Shown here: piece by piece, positions 1-18,300 of the stretch
How positions within the stretch are numbered: position 1 is the stretch's first letter
Layout of the letters: each line of letters starts with the position of its first letter
Assembly (NCBI GenBank): GCA_040954595.2
Contig: CM082582.2
Span: forward strand, 9,486,001-9,550,000
DNA: 64,000 nucleotides
From: Balanoglossus misakiensis
Taxonomy: Eukaryota; Hemichordata
Direction: 5' to 3'
Notes under the pieces: model-generated
The model's input: the letters and a program-made list of their open reading frames with translations, nothing else
What the model was told of the DNA's origin: nothing
Database searches by the model: none
Program-made: the position numbers and the translations under genes

Positions 1-1280
1 CAAATTTGCAGTCAGAAAAAAAAAAATTAATTTTGCATTCGTTTTCTGGCGCATCAACCTTAAATTAATATGTCATTAAATACACATTTTGCTGTTGAAG
101 TTTGGGATAGCCATGTGAAGATGTGTGCTTTTCTTATTGCTTCCTTCCTGGAGTGTTTGCAGAGATCAAATTAAAGTTTCCCAAGAAAAACACTATTTAC
201 CAATGATCCCCTTCTGATCTATAATGCATATAGATAAAAATCTTGAATCTGTCAGATCGCTCATTTGCTAGTAGCACCCCCTCACTCACCCACTCCAAGC
301 GGCAAATATTGAACGCTTTTCATCGTCAATATGATAAGTCAGTCACTTGGCGATCTGGAGTGATAGCGTTGTATAAACCCGATATGTTATACATCAGTGA
401 AGGGTCAAAACATACTTGAACCTTTCAAAATTGTTGAATGCAGAAAATAAATGACCCATCAAGAAAGAAAGTACTTATTGAAACACAGCCATCAGCTTGT
501 GAAATGTAGTAGCTATAGTGTCTCCTCTCAATTCGCATTGTCATTAAATTTTATACCTTTGTCATTTCGATATTTGGTAATATTTCTCCTCAAAAGTGAC
601 AAATATGCATCTCTCCTGGCAACCACTTACGTCAAGTACTAAAACTACAGACAGGCGGCTCAAAAAGTTAGTGAAATACGACATTTTGTAGAGGTTATTT
701 TGGCGGGAAAAAAACAATTCATTCTCATGTGTCGAAGCTGCAACTGACCAGTTCTGTCTTTCATATATGAAAGACTTACAGCTATGTAATTCCTATGCTA
801 CACTGACCCTACACGGTGCATTAGCGTGTGAAACCTATTTGAGCCAGGCCAACATTAGCCTCTCAATTAGTCCATGGCCGTGCGTAAAAAGCCCCGTATC
901 GACAGTGAAATATTGTTCTGCATAAATGCAACTCCCTAAACTAATAAGCAGGACAATTTTTTGATGACATCAAAAGCTGCGGGGACAACAGGGTTTGCAT
1001 TCAAATGACCCGACATAAAATCGATAGTGGTCAGAGACACTGATCTCAGCGCAGTCTAGCGATCGACTCAAGCCCAGGTTTACTGTACGCTCTGCATGTT
1101 TTCAGAGCTAAAAGCTATGCACTCTGTGCAGAAAAGAAAAACATAATTAAAAATAAAAAAAACTGATATGATGGAGTAATTGAAATATTCACAAAAGCAT
1201 AATGGTCTCCTGACATGGTTTTTGTGCCGGGGTTGAATGAGAGTTGTCGAAGCAACATATTAAAAGCTTGGCTTTATAAT
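1..1280. other. Gene-free AT-rich sequence, left edge of the desert
   Basis: No open frame here looks like an exon: they are short, low in complexity and have no family resemblance. The stretch contains homeodomain-type cores, for example two ATTAG words at 853-870, and a POU-like inverted arrangement TTTGCATTCAAAT near 994-1006. These are compatible with a regulatory element but prove nothing without alignment. No transposon ends or RNA gene were seen. Confidence 0.5.
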
Positions 1281-2930
1281 CAGTGCTGAGAACTCGATCT
1301 ACCTGCCAACATCAATACAGCCTAGCTCATTTGTCCGCGAATCCAGTTACGGCTGGCAAAAAAAAAAGTTTCAAGCCTGATTACCATTGTCAGGAGTCAT
1401 CTTTGTTAATATTAAAACCCAAATATTTCCCTACCCTAAGTCTTTTCATTTTTGTCGCTCATCTGCAGCAAACGAGGTACCCGCCATTCTCCGAAAATTC
1501 TATTATCAATCCCTAAAATCAACAATCCGGGAGGATTGGAGATTCCGAAACCTGAATGGTCACTTCTTTCACTTTTTGTTCTCCTCGGCGGCGGGCAAAT
1601 TACGGATAAATCATAATTACTGCGGAGGCTCATTTTTATTCACGTAAATCTGGCCCTGCCATTATTAAAATACTAAGTATAATTCATGAGTTCATAGTGG
1701 GAGCCATCATCCATCAATGCGGCGTGGAAAATTTGTTTCTTTTCTGGGAATTCATAAGCTCTGGAATGGAGATCCGCATCTTTTATGTGGACGTTAGTGG
1801 ATGGTGGGCTTTTTACGCTCATGTGGAAATCTCAGGTGATTGATTTGTGGAGGCTGCATGTGCGTTTGCCAAAACACGGCCCAAATTGCGGATGCTTTAG
1901 TATATATCAGGGGCCCAACTCTGGCTCTTAATGAAATACATATTTCAAATAATTCATACAGTTCCTCCGAGTATTGCAATCTGACCTTTCGGGTCACGGC
2001 GTTGAAAGACGGATGCCACTCAGGAGCATCGGAGTTCTGCCGAGCCAATTCCTCGGAGGACGCAAATGCCCGGACAAAATCCAATCGAGTCGGAATTAAT
2101 ATCGCCAGAGAAGGCAGCGACTTATGATGTATGTTTTAAGCGCGCACAACGGGAAATTGATGCATCTGACAAATTCTGTGACTTGTAGGATGTATTAAGT
2201 TCACGCCATAACTCCAAGGTGGAGTTTGAGTCAGTATTGGCTGTGCCCGAGCCGTCGAACTGACTGAGAACTTGACTCTCCTCGCCCTAGAGTTGCAACT
2301 GCTCCCGCGAGGGAGAGAATTATGCTATTGTTGTGAAAATTATTGATTACAGCAGCGGCAATTCACTCAAAGTTGAAATCAATATTAACTTCTTTGTAAA
2401 TTATTAAATAACGCACACATGTCACCATGTCGGGGTGAAGTCTCCCGGGAGGGCTACATGCCTCCTCCCCGTTAGAGACCCGACAGTGAACAGAACCACA
2501 ATTGCATCTGCACCGGTGCAGGGTGCATTCCATTGCAGAAGAGGGGGTGGATGGGTGTGTTAATTGGCCCACAGTTGGGTCGAACACACCCCCCTCCTGG
2601 AAATTGGAGAGTGAATGATGTACGGATTAGCATTCATATTTAAAGCGTACTGTGGCCCTATTGAGTTAAAAACACAAAAGGCAAATGATTTATTGGCAGT
2701 TCACGGCACAAAATATAGACATTCAAATATTCAGTCAGATAGGCGATTGTCATCCCCAATAAAGCTAACCATATTTATGCTGGAATTGTAATCTCTGCTT
2801 TGTGCATCTCTGCGCTTTTAATGTCCGCCAAATGACTCACAAGCACGCACAGATTGCAGCGGTGCACAATTTTTGACTTGTTCGATACTATCCACCACCT
2901 GGAATTTTTTCCTCCAAAAAATAAACGGCA
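1281..2930. other. Candidate non-coding regulatory block
   Basis: High-complexity, moderately GC-rich DNA without a believable exon. Overlapping short open frames on both strands have no family resemblance. A PBX-HOX type word TGATTTAT lies at 2686-2693 next to an NF1-like TTGGCA, and further TAAT/ATTA cores are scattered through the block. The texture (few simple repeats, mixed composition, dense factor-like words) is what conserved non-coding elements look like. Conservation itself could not be tested, so this is an inference. Confidence 0.35.
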
Positions 2931-4651
2931 AACTATTAAAACCTGTAATAGGTAGCCCTAAAAGTTTTTAACCCTAACTCCATCACTACTTGTACCCTTA
3001 TGTTCTTGAAATTTTGACTGCAAGGGCCACTTAAGCCGAAACAAGTTTGGTGACTTTAGCCTGGAATAAGAAGTCACTGAGAATATTAAAATCCCCACAA
3101 AACATTATTTTGTGCATTTATTTACAAACTGTAGCACTGGACTTATCATTCAAAATTTCACTCTAGTGAGACACATTTTTCTTTTTCTTATTTTACTGGG
3201 AGTGTAATTCTAGTATCCAAGTGGGAATCACACACACACATTTTGTATGTGATCAAACTTTAATAAAGGAACAAAAAGGGATGAAATTCTATAACACATC
3301 ATGACAGTCATCATTTCAGTTGGCAAGAAGCATCAGTGTTTACTTTTATAGTCTTTAACATGTTCAATGTAAATTTTTTTGCGATACGTGTCTATAAAAT
3401 ACCCTGCAGTTTGTTTTATAGGATCTAGTTACCTATTCTCTGTCGACTTTGCCTCTGATTTTTATTGAATGTCAAAAACCCTGACCCTTTTCTATCATTT
3501 CACGACCTGATTAGACTATTTTTTTCTTTGCAGTAAAGAAGTTGTTCCAATGATGACATGCATATCAACCTCAAACAAGCCTGTTGGGTGAACTTTTATT
3601 TTTCAAACTAGGCAAATTTCAACACATGTTTTGACTCTTTCACTCAAGAACTGCATCAAGACATCAAGAAAAAAGAAGCTGCTATAGGGTGTACTTGCCA
3701 CACAAAATTACTGGTCGACATCTCATCAACATGTATTTGTATTTTTTTTCTGCACGCAAACAGTCGGTCGGTTCGGTCTCGCGAGTCACAATCTCACAAA
3801 GGCTTCTTCAGATCTCTCAGTAGATGAAAACGAAAGTCAGAGAAAGTGGGAATATCAAAGCCTGCAGCTTTAGAGTATGGATGCCTCGGATGCGAGATAG
3901 CAAAATGTTTTATACTGTTTATGATTCCATTAGCTTAAATGGGAAATGTCTCGTTGTGAGTAAAGATACTTGTCTCTCCATCTCATTACGCTTTCGCGAA
4001 TTTTTTTTATTCCGCCTGGACTTGTTTTTTTTTCCTTAAGCCAGGAGATAATACTTACATGGCTATTTGACCCCCACAATTGAATAAATTCATCAGCGAT
4101 GGGTTGATTGATGTAAGAGAAGACACTACTGAGGTGCTCTGATTATATGCATCTGATTGCTCAGATGATGTCCATCATACAGACTTCAATCAAAGAGCCA
4201 GAACCCTAATGTCGTCTGCCTGTTACATATTCTAGCTGAAAGAAAAAATCACTACATTTTCCAATTTTTGTTAATTTTCAGATCGTCGGGCATTTATTTT
4301 GGATGGAAATGCCTCGCATCCCCTCATCAATCACAAAATGTCCAAAATGACGGCAGTCGCGAAATAAAAATCGGTTAAAAATTGAAGATTTTTATCGGAA
4401 CGACAATGAAATACATTGGTTATCCAGCTCAGCTAAATGACAGCAGCGCTGTCTCTAGTGCATTAAGACAAACGGCAGTAATTTTCCAAAACCCCATCAG
4501 GAAAATTACAGATAAGAAGCACGAGTATCAAGTCCCGGTATTTTGCATGAAATAATCAATTCTCGGTACGTCCAATGTCAAGTCTACTGCATATACTGCT
4601 CCCATAAGGTTTACACCCCCGATGCCAAAGTTGCGAGTTTCCTCCAAATAC

Positions 4652-4694
4652 GTGTGTGTGTGTGTGTGTGTGTGTGGGAGGAGGGGGGGGGGGG
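4652..4694 (+). repeat. (GT)n followed by G12 microsatellite
   Basis: A run of GT dinucleotides at 4652-4676 is followed, after a short GGAGGAG junction, by twelve G at 4683-4694. Ordinary compound microsatellite. Confidence 0.95.
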
Positions 4695-5684
4695 TAAAGT
4701 TTCTAAAATCTTTTGGTGGATGGGATTATAAAACACATTGCAGTGAAATTCGAAAGGAAATAACATTGTAGCTGTACCCGCTTTTAAAAAAACACAAACA
4801 AATATAAAATCTCCACTCAGACATCTTTTCTGTTCACCATCTGCCCGTAAAACTCTGCGTCCCGTTGCCCCTCAGAGGAATTGCTCTGCAGCCAGCAAAG
4901 TTCATTGTCGCACAAATTCACAATAAAAAGAAAGAGAAAGCAATCACCCAGAAAAACCCCCAAACACCAATTTTTCTTCCGTTCACGATGAAAAGATACA
5001 ATGACCACTTGACTTTGACGATGATGAATCACGGACAGCATTATTTTATCAGAGAGATGACAATTTTAAGTGACATAGTGTCGTTGAAATTAAACTGTGA
5101 AATGGGTACCTGTGTGGCTGGGTGGTTTTCTTCGGGAATTCAGCTCGAATATAGCCCTTGATAATGGTCTTCTCTGTCTATTATATGAAACAGTGACAAG
5201 AAAAGGAATTAGTACATTGACAGAGATAAATGTGACATTGTTGTTTCAAGGTCTCTGGCATGTCACGGGTTATTTTGAAAAATGATTTATTTGTGCGGGG
5301 GGAGGGGGGACAGCGTTTTCTAATTGGTGTGAATGTTATGTGGATGCAAGGTGTGTGAGGGAAGTGTATTGGATGTGGAAGTCTTGCGAATAATTACCTG
5401 GTGGCACGCGCAACTGGTTGTTGACCTTTGTTGTGAGTTGTGGGAGGATGAAACTGGTATTTTTGTGCGATGGGGCTAAACAATTTTGATGCCAACATTA
5501 TAATTGTAAAACTCAACAGTTTTAAGGGACCTTTTTGCCTTGTCGATGAGGCAGGACCCTTGTCTCCTCTCCCATTTACTCTTAACGCCTTGAGATGTTC
5601 TTTTGTTTTTTCCCCATAACTTTTCACCAATTCACTGAGTTTGAAAACTGTCCAGTATTACAAAGAATGCAGAAATGTTCATGT

Positions 5685-5700
5685 GGGGGGGGGGGGGGGG
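5685..5700 (+). repeat. Homopolymer G16
   Basis: Sixteen consecutive G on the plus strand. Such runs are prone to length errors in assemblies and can form G-quadruplex structures. Confidence 0.95.
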
Positions 5701-5860
5701 TTCTCTCATGGTAACAACTAGCCTGAGTGAACCAGGTAACCACGGCAACACTGACTGACCAAAATGGGAGTCTTCTTTTTCACTTACAGGAAAGTGTTGC
5801 TACACTGTAACCTAAGCCAGCAGATTTTGATTGGACTTCAAGAGAAACTGCACCCTCACT

Positions 5861-8270
5861 GTTTTTTAGATGTCAAACTGACGTGATGAAACGCTGAAAT
5901 TTCACTCATACACAGCTTCCAAGAATCACTTAAACACTGCCTCCCCCCCCCCTGACGCGACGGCAGTCTTATTGGCGATGGCATGAAACGGCCAAATCAG
6001 TCTGCGCAAACTTGTCAAAAAAAAAAAGACTACTCGAGTCTGGAAGGAAGAAGATGCAAGCAATTTCATACATAACCTTTCCGGGGAGATTTCATCCATC
6101 TTCTTTGGATTTTCATGGAGTCTAGTGTGAAGGACGTGACTTGTGTTTCGGCTTAATAGCTCCGTGTCTCTCCTCCCTGCATGCCCACCTGTCAAAATTA
6201 CAACCGACAAGATTGATCTTCACAGTGTGTCTTGCACGCATCTCAAAAAAAAAAAAAAACTTTCTCGGCAGAACGTCTCCGTTCTCAGTAACAACAAGAG
6301 AGAAGAAGTAGAAAAAAAATAACCACGGCGCTACTTTTGATTGACCTCTGTGTCTCCAATCGCGGCGAGGCAGAACCCTTCTCACTTTTTTGTGTCAATT
6401 TGCAATTTAATTTTTGATGCCCGGATGAAAAATATCACAAGTTTCTCTCGTCATCACGGTGATGGATGGACGTCTCTTTGACAAAAAATGCGACAAAAAG
6501 CCGTGATTGTCAAGGAAATACAAACTAACCTTAAAATATTAAAGATTCTTGGACCTGTTGGTGAGTAGCTGAGATCGGGGCGTTTCCTTGAGATACAGCG
6601 TCTCCTGATTTTCTATCCCCCAGAGACTTTGCCCGTCTTCAGTCCGATTTTTTGTTCCGGGCACTATCAAAACTTCTTCCGTGGTCGGATCTTCGAGTTA
6701 TCAAATCTGTCAGGGTTGAAGGTCAAGGACAAGGAGGGAGAGAAGTGAGTGGAAGTAATTCTGAATTGCCAAAATCAGATTATCTGAACCAAACTCTTGA
6801 TACAACTCCTTCAGAAAGCTTTCAAAAAAGGGGCAAAAAAATCACAAAGTACACACTCCAAAAACATTAACACAAGAAGGTCGTGTTCACTAACAATTCT
6901 TCAGAAATTCAGGTACGGTATTTGGGAAGAAGAATTCACTCAATCAGACATCTCATTGTTGTATATTACATTGTACAATGCAAGGATCTTTTTATCCCTT
7001 TTCTCAAAAACTTGTTGTAAAAAGTCACCTTTGGATGTTTTCATCTGGTAATTTTATTTAGGTTATGGAAGTACTTGAAAGTTTGACAACAGATCTGGTG
7101 CACAGTTAAATGCTAAAATTATCTGTTGAATCAAAAGTAAAATTTCTAAAAAATCTTGGCCATTTAACTTCAAACTTAGAATATATTCCATCACTAAATT
7201 TCATTTTGCAGACATTTCTGTCATGTTTTTTTTTTAGTTTGGAGAGGCGATGCGGAAAAACTCAAGAAGTGAGTCATTTTTCTTTAAAGTGCTAGATTAA
7301 AAGGTAGATCGTATATACTGACCTATCTGAGCTCAACGAGGGATTGGCACCTTGTCGCCAAAGCAACACTTGACCCCCGACCCCCGGACGGGACAATATT
7401 GGTGGGGGCAACTCTGACAAGCACTTAAAGACGAGCCAGCGCGATGGCAAGATATAAGCACATTAAGTCAAGTTGCTATTCTTACGCCATCCAGTTTCCA
7501 TTTACACCTACGCCGTCTGAAATTATATTACGGGTAAATGCATGTCAAGATGTGTGTCTATCCCAGGAAATGAAGGTTCTATCATTGAATTGTGGTTCTC
7601 TATTATCAAGCCAGTCATTGCAGAGTATAAACTTACAAGCTCTAGACTTTGCGCAGTCGCCACCACCACTACAAGATCAGGTGTATATAAATTCACTTAG
7701 GGATGAGAGCGAGAGAGAGAGAGAGAAAAAAGAAAAGAAAAACCTTGTCTTATTCATATTTCTCTGACACGGGACCCAGTCTGGGGGAAAGAAAAGTTAT
7801 TCCACTGACTGGCGATCCGTGAGTTTCCCATTTTCGTTCGGCAAAGTCTGGGAAACGGATGCCTTCGCCAGTAATCATGTTGGGGGGAAATATTGCAGGC
7901 ATTTTCTTGGGGGAATTGGCGAATTGTGGACATTTGCGAGACAGATTTCAGCTGAGCCAAATTGAAGGTGCCCTTACAAACAGGGCAGTTTGCATCTGAC
8001 AAAACTAGTTAACTTTTCATCTCCTTGGAGGAATAATATCCATACACCAAGTGACGTGGAGTCAGAAAATTTTGAATTTCGCCCGCAGGCCTAGAAAGCT
8101 TGAGAAATCTATTTTCTCATTTAGGGTGACATGTTTGGCTTTGTGTTTTTTTTCCCTCCCTCTTTCTAGTTGGGCCTGGAGTAATGATAGCCGTATTAGT
8201 GCACACATCAAATATGCTCAGAAAGGCCATCACTGTGAAACTGACATTCTGAAATGTACATACCACTGAT
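5861..8270. other. Gene-free sequence, mixed regulatory-like and AT-rich
   Basis: The portion 5861-6560 is high in complexity, has short A and C runs and resembles the other candidate regulatory blocks. From about 6650 to 7300 the sequence is AT-rich spacer. From 7330 to 8100 it is mixed again. Short open frames on both strands carry homopolymer-derived residues (strings of K, F or S) and no domain. Nothing coding is supported. Confidence 0.4.
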
Positions 8271-8772
8271 GGACGCTAGTGACTGGCATGCAAGGGGGAA
8301 AATGTACATTACTGACTCGAGAAACGCTCAGCTTAACATAGATTAGAGTGAGTTGACATGGCGCAAACAGCATTCTTGCAGGTAGATCTAGTACTCGAAC
8401 AAAAATTTGATTGTTTTACCAGGTTCGTTTTTATGGTTGGCAAACAAAGCGCCGGAGAAATAGATTTGGAAAGAGGAATAAAAGGCCATACTTAAATATG
8501 TTATTTCGTTTTTATGAGCTAAGAGCCAAGATCTGATTTTTTTTTTTTGGGGGGGGGGTATAGGATATCAGAACATTAGTGATCTATCCGAAGATAAGAT
8601 TGCATTTTTCGAGATACTTATTTGATATTTATTTTGAAATCAGCACTTTGCAGGATAACAGGCCTGTACGTGTTTGTTGGTGCTGCGACTGAGAGATGAT
8701 AGAGCTCTCTGTCGAGCTGGCTTGGTAGGAGGAAGGGGGGGGGGGAATAAAAAAGTTGGCTCAATCGAACAC

Positions 8773-8796
8773 GAGAGAGAGAGAGAGAGAGAGAGA
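8773..8796 (+). repeat. (GA)12 microsatellite
   Basis: Twelve uninterrupted GA dinucleotides. Confidence 0.95.
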
Positions 8797-8900
8797 CTTA
8801 AAAGTGACGGTGATGCTGCATGACACAGGCATAAGTCAGTGTAAGAGGCAAGACAATCTGTGAGTATTTCTCCCCGGGTGATTTTCCTCGAGTCTTTACC

Positions 8901-8914
8901 ATTAGCCGGCTAAT
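8901..8914. promoter_or_regulatory. Perfect 14-bp palindrome with two inverted ATTA cores
   Basis: ATTAGCCGGCTAAT is identical to its reverse complement, presenting two ATTAG homeodomain-type half sites in inverted orientation. A CRE-like TTACGTCA follows at 8928-8935. Binding by paired-class or other homeodomain dimers is plausible from motif knowledge but is not shown. Confidence 0.4.
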
Positions 8915-9480
8915 AAACTCCGCGCGATTACGTCAGCAAGATTGAAGCCGGAGACCTGGCCGCACCACTTTTCAACTTAAGGGCTTTGGAGAAAGACTTC
9001 CTGTCAGAAATATTAATGAAATTGAAATGCCGGGAAGATTTTCACACATGGCTCTAATGGTAATGGATCCAGCCGTTTTGACATTATCCCGGGTCCCACA
9101 AAGTAATGATTTGAGCCGTTTTTTCGTTTCGGCTTTTTTCGCTTCTTCTTCTGGTTGCTTTTTTTAGGGAGTTAAGCCGCGTCGATCAATTTACAAAACA
9201 TAAGCGCGAAACGAGCAAGATTAGCAGTATGATAAGCTGAGGCTGGAAATACACAATGTTAAGATGCATCCATCCTTTTTGACAGTTTCGGCACACAGTC
9301 CATTTCTCTGGACAAACAGGAATTGTAGTGACAAGTCCACTTTGCTCTGCCATCGCTGTATTGCATTTAGCAGTATTGTCAAACTAATTTAAGTGTCTCC
9401 TTCGCTTTCCTGTGTCTTTAATACACACAGAAATACCCAACATGCATGTGGAGTGATTCAAAATCAATTGCCTATGCACA

Positions 9481-13500
<4,020 letters not shown>

Positions 13501-15380
13501 GTGGACGTCTTCTCTTATGTCCACGTCTACGGCGATAATGTCGCCATTCTTTTTCCCCTGGCGACGTTCCAAATCCCGCAGGAGAGATTGTAGCAGAGGC
13601 GATTTTGACAGCAGCCCTATGTTTCAGGAGTTCCTGGAAATCTTCAGTGGATTCCAAACTGTGTCGGTGGGATTTGTCGTACAGCCATTGCTGACTGTCT
13701 CCTAATACCGTCAAATATTTCAATATGACAGCTGGGGATTTCCTCGCTCCGTGTAGGCGCTTGTCATTTCTGTCACTTCGTATATTTCTGTCTGTTCATT
13801 TTTTTCAGTTGTTGTCAGTTAAAAGTTGTACCAGGAAATGCTTTTCTGATCAACTCTACGAGTTGCAGTTAAAATTTTGTCAAGGTCATGACATCAAGGT
13901 CAAACATGTCATCCAAGAACACCTGTGAGTCTGTATGGACTCAAAATTTTTGCCGATTTGCTTTTTTTTTTTGGAGGTTCGTACTATTTTGTTTCGTGAA
14001 GTTCAATTAAACATGTCCATACAGAACACTCTGACTCTAAAAATAGAGCTCTGCTTAGTTTTACTACTTTTACAGTGTATCAGTTATCTGAAAATCCATA
14101 ATTAAAAATTGTTTTCCCCATAGAGTTGACGCAGACTTCAGTCTCCACTCTGACTTTCAAATATTGGTAAATTTGGGATAATTTGGTTTCCTAATCCTGC
14201 AAATTTGCATGGTCAACACAAATTTTCCCCCATCAAATGATTTCATTAAAGAACAATTTCAATGTCTGAATACCCAAGCAATGTAAAGCAAAAGTTAAAA
14301 GTTCAGAGTGTATTAAGCACATCCAGGGTAGAGATTGTGCAAAATTTGACAAATTTAAGATCCAATCAAGATTTGACGTATAAAATAAATATCCTCATTT
14401 ATTTTGACATTTTCAAATATTTACATGAGGTTGAGATTATTAATTTCCTTTGAATATAAAATAATATGCAGACATTTTAAGTTACATCCCAGCCATGAAA
14501 TATGGATTATAAAAAAAGTTTCCCGTTACAAAATTTGAAAATAACTTATATTCTGAAAATGCAGCAGTCAGCATTGAAAAAAAGTATGTATAATTCTGTA
14601 TTTCGACCAATGAAAAGACGATCTGGAATAGCGTGTCTCCTCGTGGACGATATAAATGGAAGTTTTAAAAGTCAAACAGGTGATTAATGGATCGTGAGAC
14701 TAGAAAACCTGTAGGATGGCCAGCTTATCATTGACAAAAGCAAGCAGTAACATTATGTGCAAAAAAAGTTATGTGAAAACTTTGTTCGGAGGAAAAACTC
14801 AAACTTGTTCAAAAAAGTGTCTCCGATCCAAGAAATTAAAAGTTCATTTTTGAAAACTTTTGACTTCACTCTCAAAGATGGCAGTGATATGCAAGACAGG
14901 AAATCACAAGGAATTCCTCACAACCAGGCACACGTCACTCACTCGATGACAACCACATATTCCTTTACTTTTTTTATGCCGCCGCTTCGACTTTCGGATC
15001 AACCGGTGGAATTGGTCTCGGACCTCACCAACCTAAAAAGGAATCAAACAGAAGAAAAAGGATTAGTAAAAACATGAACAGTCACTTGGGATACTTGGCC
15101 AAGCCGACAGACACTCTGGTAGCATTTGATGCAGTGAATATATTATTTTGTTCGCATAAAAGTCAGATTGGGTGTTTGCCCCAGGCAGGTCAAAGTCCCT
15201 AATCTGAAAAATACTACTTTGATATTGAAATTATGAGCCCGAGTCTTCAGCTGGACATGAGCTTTCGATGTTGAGAATTGCAGATTGGCATCGTAAATTG
15301 AAATCTTATGTCGGGCGATGTCTTGGGAGTTCCCTTGCAAAATGAAGTCATTTGAATTTTTATCCGCATTCATATATATC
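13501..15380. other. Gene-free sequence right of the tract
   Basis: The first 240 bases are moderately GC-rich and complex. From about 13,790 to 15,080 the sequence is strongly AT-rich with many poly-A and poly-T words. The short open frames there are K/N/F-rich and have no recognisable family. No exon, element end or RNA gene is supported. Confidence 0.4.
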
Positions 15381-18300
15381 AGACGGGGTTCTAAACTTGC
15401 ATGACTTTCTTTTTATGCATGGAAGGCGCGTCGGAGACACCTGAATTACCCGCGCCAACCAGGCACTGCTTGCATTTATTTTGATGATTTTTTTTCCCGT
15501 TCTTCCTTTCTCATCAATCAGTTCTCAATTATGAAAACTCGCCAAAAAGTCCTGCGAGAGCAAAAAGTCATTTTCTTTGGCACAGATAGCAACTCGGATA
15601 TTTAGGCAAGAAATGGCATTGGCTGCTCTGTGAGGGGGAAAAATAAGCTCTATCAGACGCCGAAATCTCTCATTTTCATGGGGGACAAGAGTTGTGCTGT
15701 CGGAAATCAATGTTTTGATCGTTAATTCTCCCCAGTAACAAGTGTAGACAACCAGAGACCGGGTGGAATCTATAGCAGGGCTGGGGTTGAGAAGTCTGAG
15801 ACTTGTGCAAGATGTCTTTTTTCGGGGGGTTTGGTGCGTTGGGAGAATACCTGCCTGGGTGTCCCTGAAGTGTGAAAAGGTGCACGGCAGGTCACCGTAT
15901 TTATCAGCCAAACAAGCCTTCTGCTTTGAAATATAAGTATCAGAGCCCTTGCCTGTAATTGCTAAGGTTACAAATCTTGATAGTATTGGGGAGTCTGTGT
16001 GTGTATGTAGGGTGCTTGGTGACAATGCAGTCACGGACCTTCAGTGCCCCGAGGTTTGTTTAATGACTCTAAGCTTGTCCGATTATTTCCCGTCATATTA
16101 GAGTAATGCCCAAATCACTCTCAGCGCTTATTAACGGCAAACTATTATCAGAAATTAGGGGAAAATGGAATTAAAATGTTTGTCGACAAAAGAAGGAGAA
16201 GAAAAAAAAAAGCGCACACACGCTCTGACAGTCAGGGGCAAATAGGGGAGTCAATTCTTTTAACCCCGAGGTCATGCCCCTGCTAAACAGCCAGCCAGGC
16301 ATATCCTTCTTATCCCACACATCCCAACAATCATCCTCTCTCTCTACACAAACATTATTTCAAAATGGCCAAGTAGCAACCCCGGCTAAAACAGCAATTT
16401 TTTTTCCCCTCTGTTTCGTTTCCCCTCCAGGTTAACTCCGATTTTGTTTTAGGGACCGAAACGCTAATGAAGCCAAATTTCAAGATGAAATCCACACTCT
16501 GAAGATTCTGGTTATTACTTCAAATTGATTCGCTAAATAAGCTGACAGTGAACATTTTCGCAGATGAAATCAGAAGTGGTATGAGCACCCTCCAAACTAA
16601 AGCCCATTTATTTACTATAGAGCTTTTTAAGTAAGTACTTTTCCCGAGGCTAAAACCCATATGACAAGCTGAATAAGGTAACAAACAGACAAATACATCT
16701 CTTGCACAGGTCTCCTCGGAGTTGAGCAATCTCGCGTCGAAGCCAGCTCAGTCAGCTATCAGTAATGAGATGCTCCATACACTCCTCTCCATTGCCTGAT
16801 AACTCCTAAATGTAACCGGCTTTACCAGCAATTTGTCTGTGCGTCAATTAAACCCACACACCGCTCACATAAAAAAAGAGAGAGACAGAGAAAGCTGAAC
16901 AAGAGGTTATCACAGCAGTTTTTTTAAGGACACACCTAATTACAATCTTCTCACTTTCAACAGGAGTTGCCTTTTCGCCGTGGTCTGACCTAAACTTTTG
17001 CGTTGGCCTGCGGGCAGAACCGATGGCCCGTACCGACCCAAGCTCTCTCAATCACTGTCGTCAATAGAGTGGCTTTTCTGTCTTCGCGTGTCAAAGTTGG
17101 TCTATTGAAAATATGACCAAATGAAATTAAGGCAGGACAGATGCATCAGAGAGAGAGAGAGAAAAAAAAAACACCCACTGGAGCTTTTTAAGTGCCCTAA
17201 CCAAGGATGTACACAACATGTTACCCCGACAGATATGATCCAAATTGCGGCGCACAACCGAAAATAAAATGGAATAAAAACCATTGCAAAAATAATTTAT
17301 TGCAGCGTACAAGATCCTGGGGCACTTACCCTCCATTGTGACTTTTATTTTTCTTATTGCATTTTACTGAAAAATAATTCGGTAATAATGCAGAGTGATT
17401 AGGGTAAAATGTCTGAAAGGGCTTGACACCGTCACATTTATGGCCTTCTTTTATACATGCCTGCTGGGGATTTTTGCATAATAACGCAAAGTAGACATAA
17501 AAAATGTGAAGGATGTCGGGGAACAATGGGCCAATTTCCCCCGATCGTGCGTGCGTCGAGCATGCAGTCTCCCCCCTTCAACTCATTCATCCGCAGCACT
17601 AAACATTAATTTACAGAAGAATTATAGTATAATTTCTGTTTGTTAATGAAAGTGGATATGGGCTGTAATTTTAGCACTCCCTCAGTGATTCTGATGGCAA
17701 GCGAGACCTGTCCCTCGATAACTTTATACCTCCAAAAGCCCATTTATTAATACATTTTGCCTGCGGGGGGAATTAGACGAAAAAAGGGGGGAAAAATGAA
17801 AAAGGATAAATGTCTTGATCTGATATGATGTGGAAATACTTCAAATCACGGCCGACGAAAAAAACACGGGCTTGTGCGCTCTGTGCATTCCACTGCAATC
17901 TCGGAATTGCTCAGCTCAAAAATCAAAACTGATGACTGTTAAACTCGGCAGGTGGGTGGCACCCAGGGTTGTTAATGGAAAATAGGAGCAATCATACATC
18001 AACCGGAGCGTCATTTACATAACGTTAGACGGCTGTCTCTATATATACCTGTTGTGGGGGTACTAAGCCCCTCCCCCTTTTTTTTCCTTCTCGCTTCAGA
18101 GAACCAGTCGCTCCCCTCCTTAAACTTGATTTGGGGGGAGAGGAGAGGCAGCGTGTCTGTAAACACTGCGAGGTCCGCGTAGTAAAAATTCCTGCAGGTT
18201 TTTATTGGCCGTCTTGTAGACTTTGATTTGATGGAAATCGCTGCTTCTCTGACAACATCCATCACCACAAGTATGATCTACTAGTGTTACTAACCGTGCC

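Larger units (their letters stand above)
2931..5860. other. Gene-free spacer with simple repeats
   Basis: Mostly AT-rich. It includes a GT run passing into a G run (4652-4694) and a 16-base G run (5685-5700), both listed separately. The part around 4060-4500 is less repetitive and has TGATTGA and ATCAATCAC words of the PBX/MEIS kind. No exon, transposon or RNA gene could be supported. Confidence 0.4.
8271..9480. other. Gene-free block with palindromic homeodomain word and CRE-like site
   Basis: Contains a T12G10 run (8537-8558), a GA microsatellite (8773-8796), a 14-bp perfect palindrome ATTAGCCGGCTAAT (8901-8914) and, 13 bases further on, a CRE-like TTACGTCA (8928-8935). The stretch 8840-9370 is complex and regulatory-looking. 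It runs directly into the tetranucleotide tract at 9481. No exon seen. Confidence 0.4.

Noticed and set aside
15525-16034. 169-codon minus-strand open frame
   Set aside because: No domain, no convincing splice signals and serine/threonine/leucine-rich filler composition. It lies in a regulatory-looking block.
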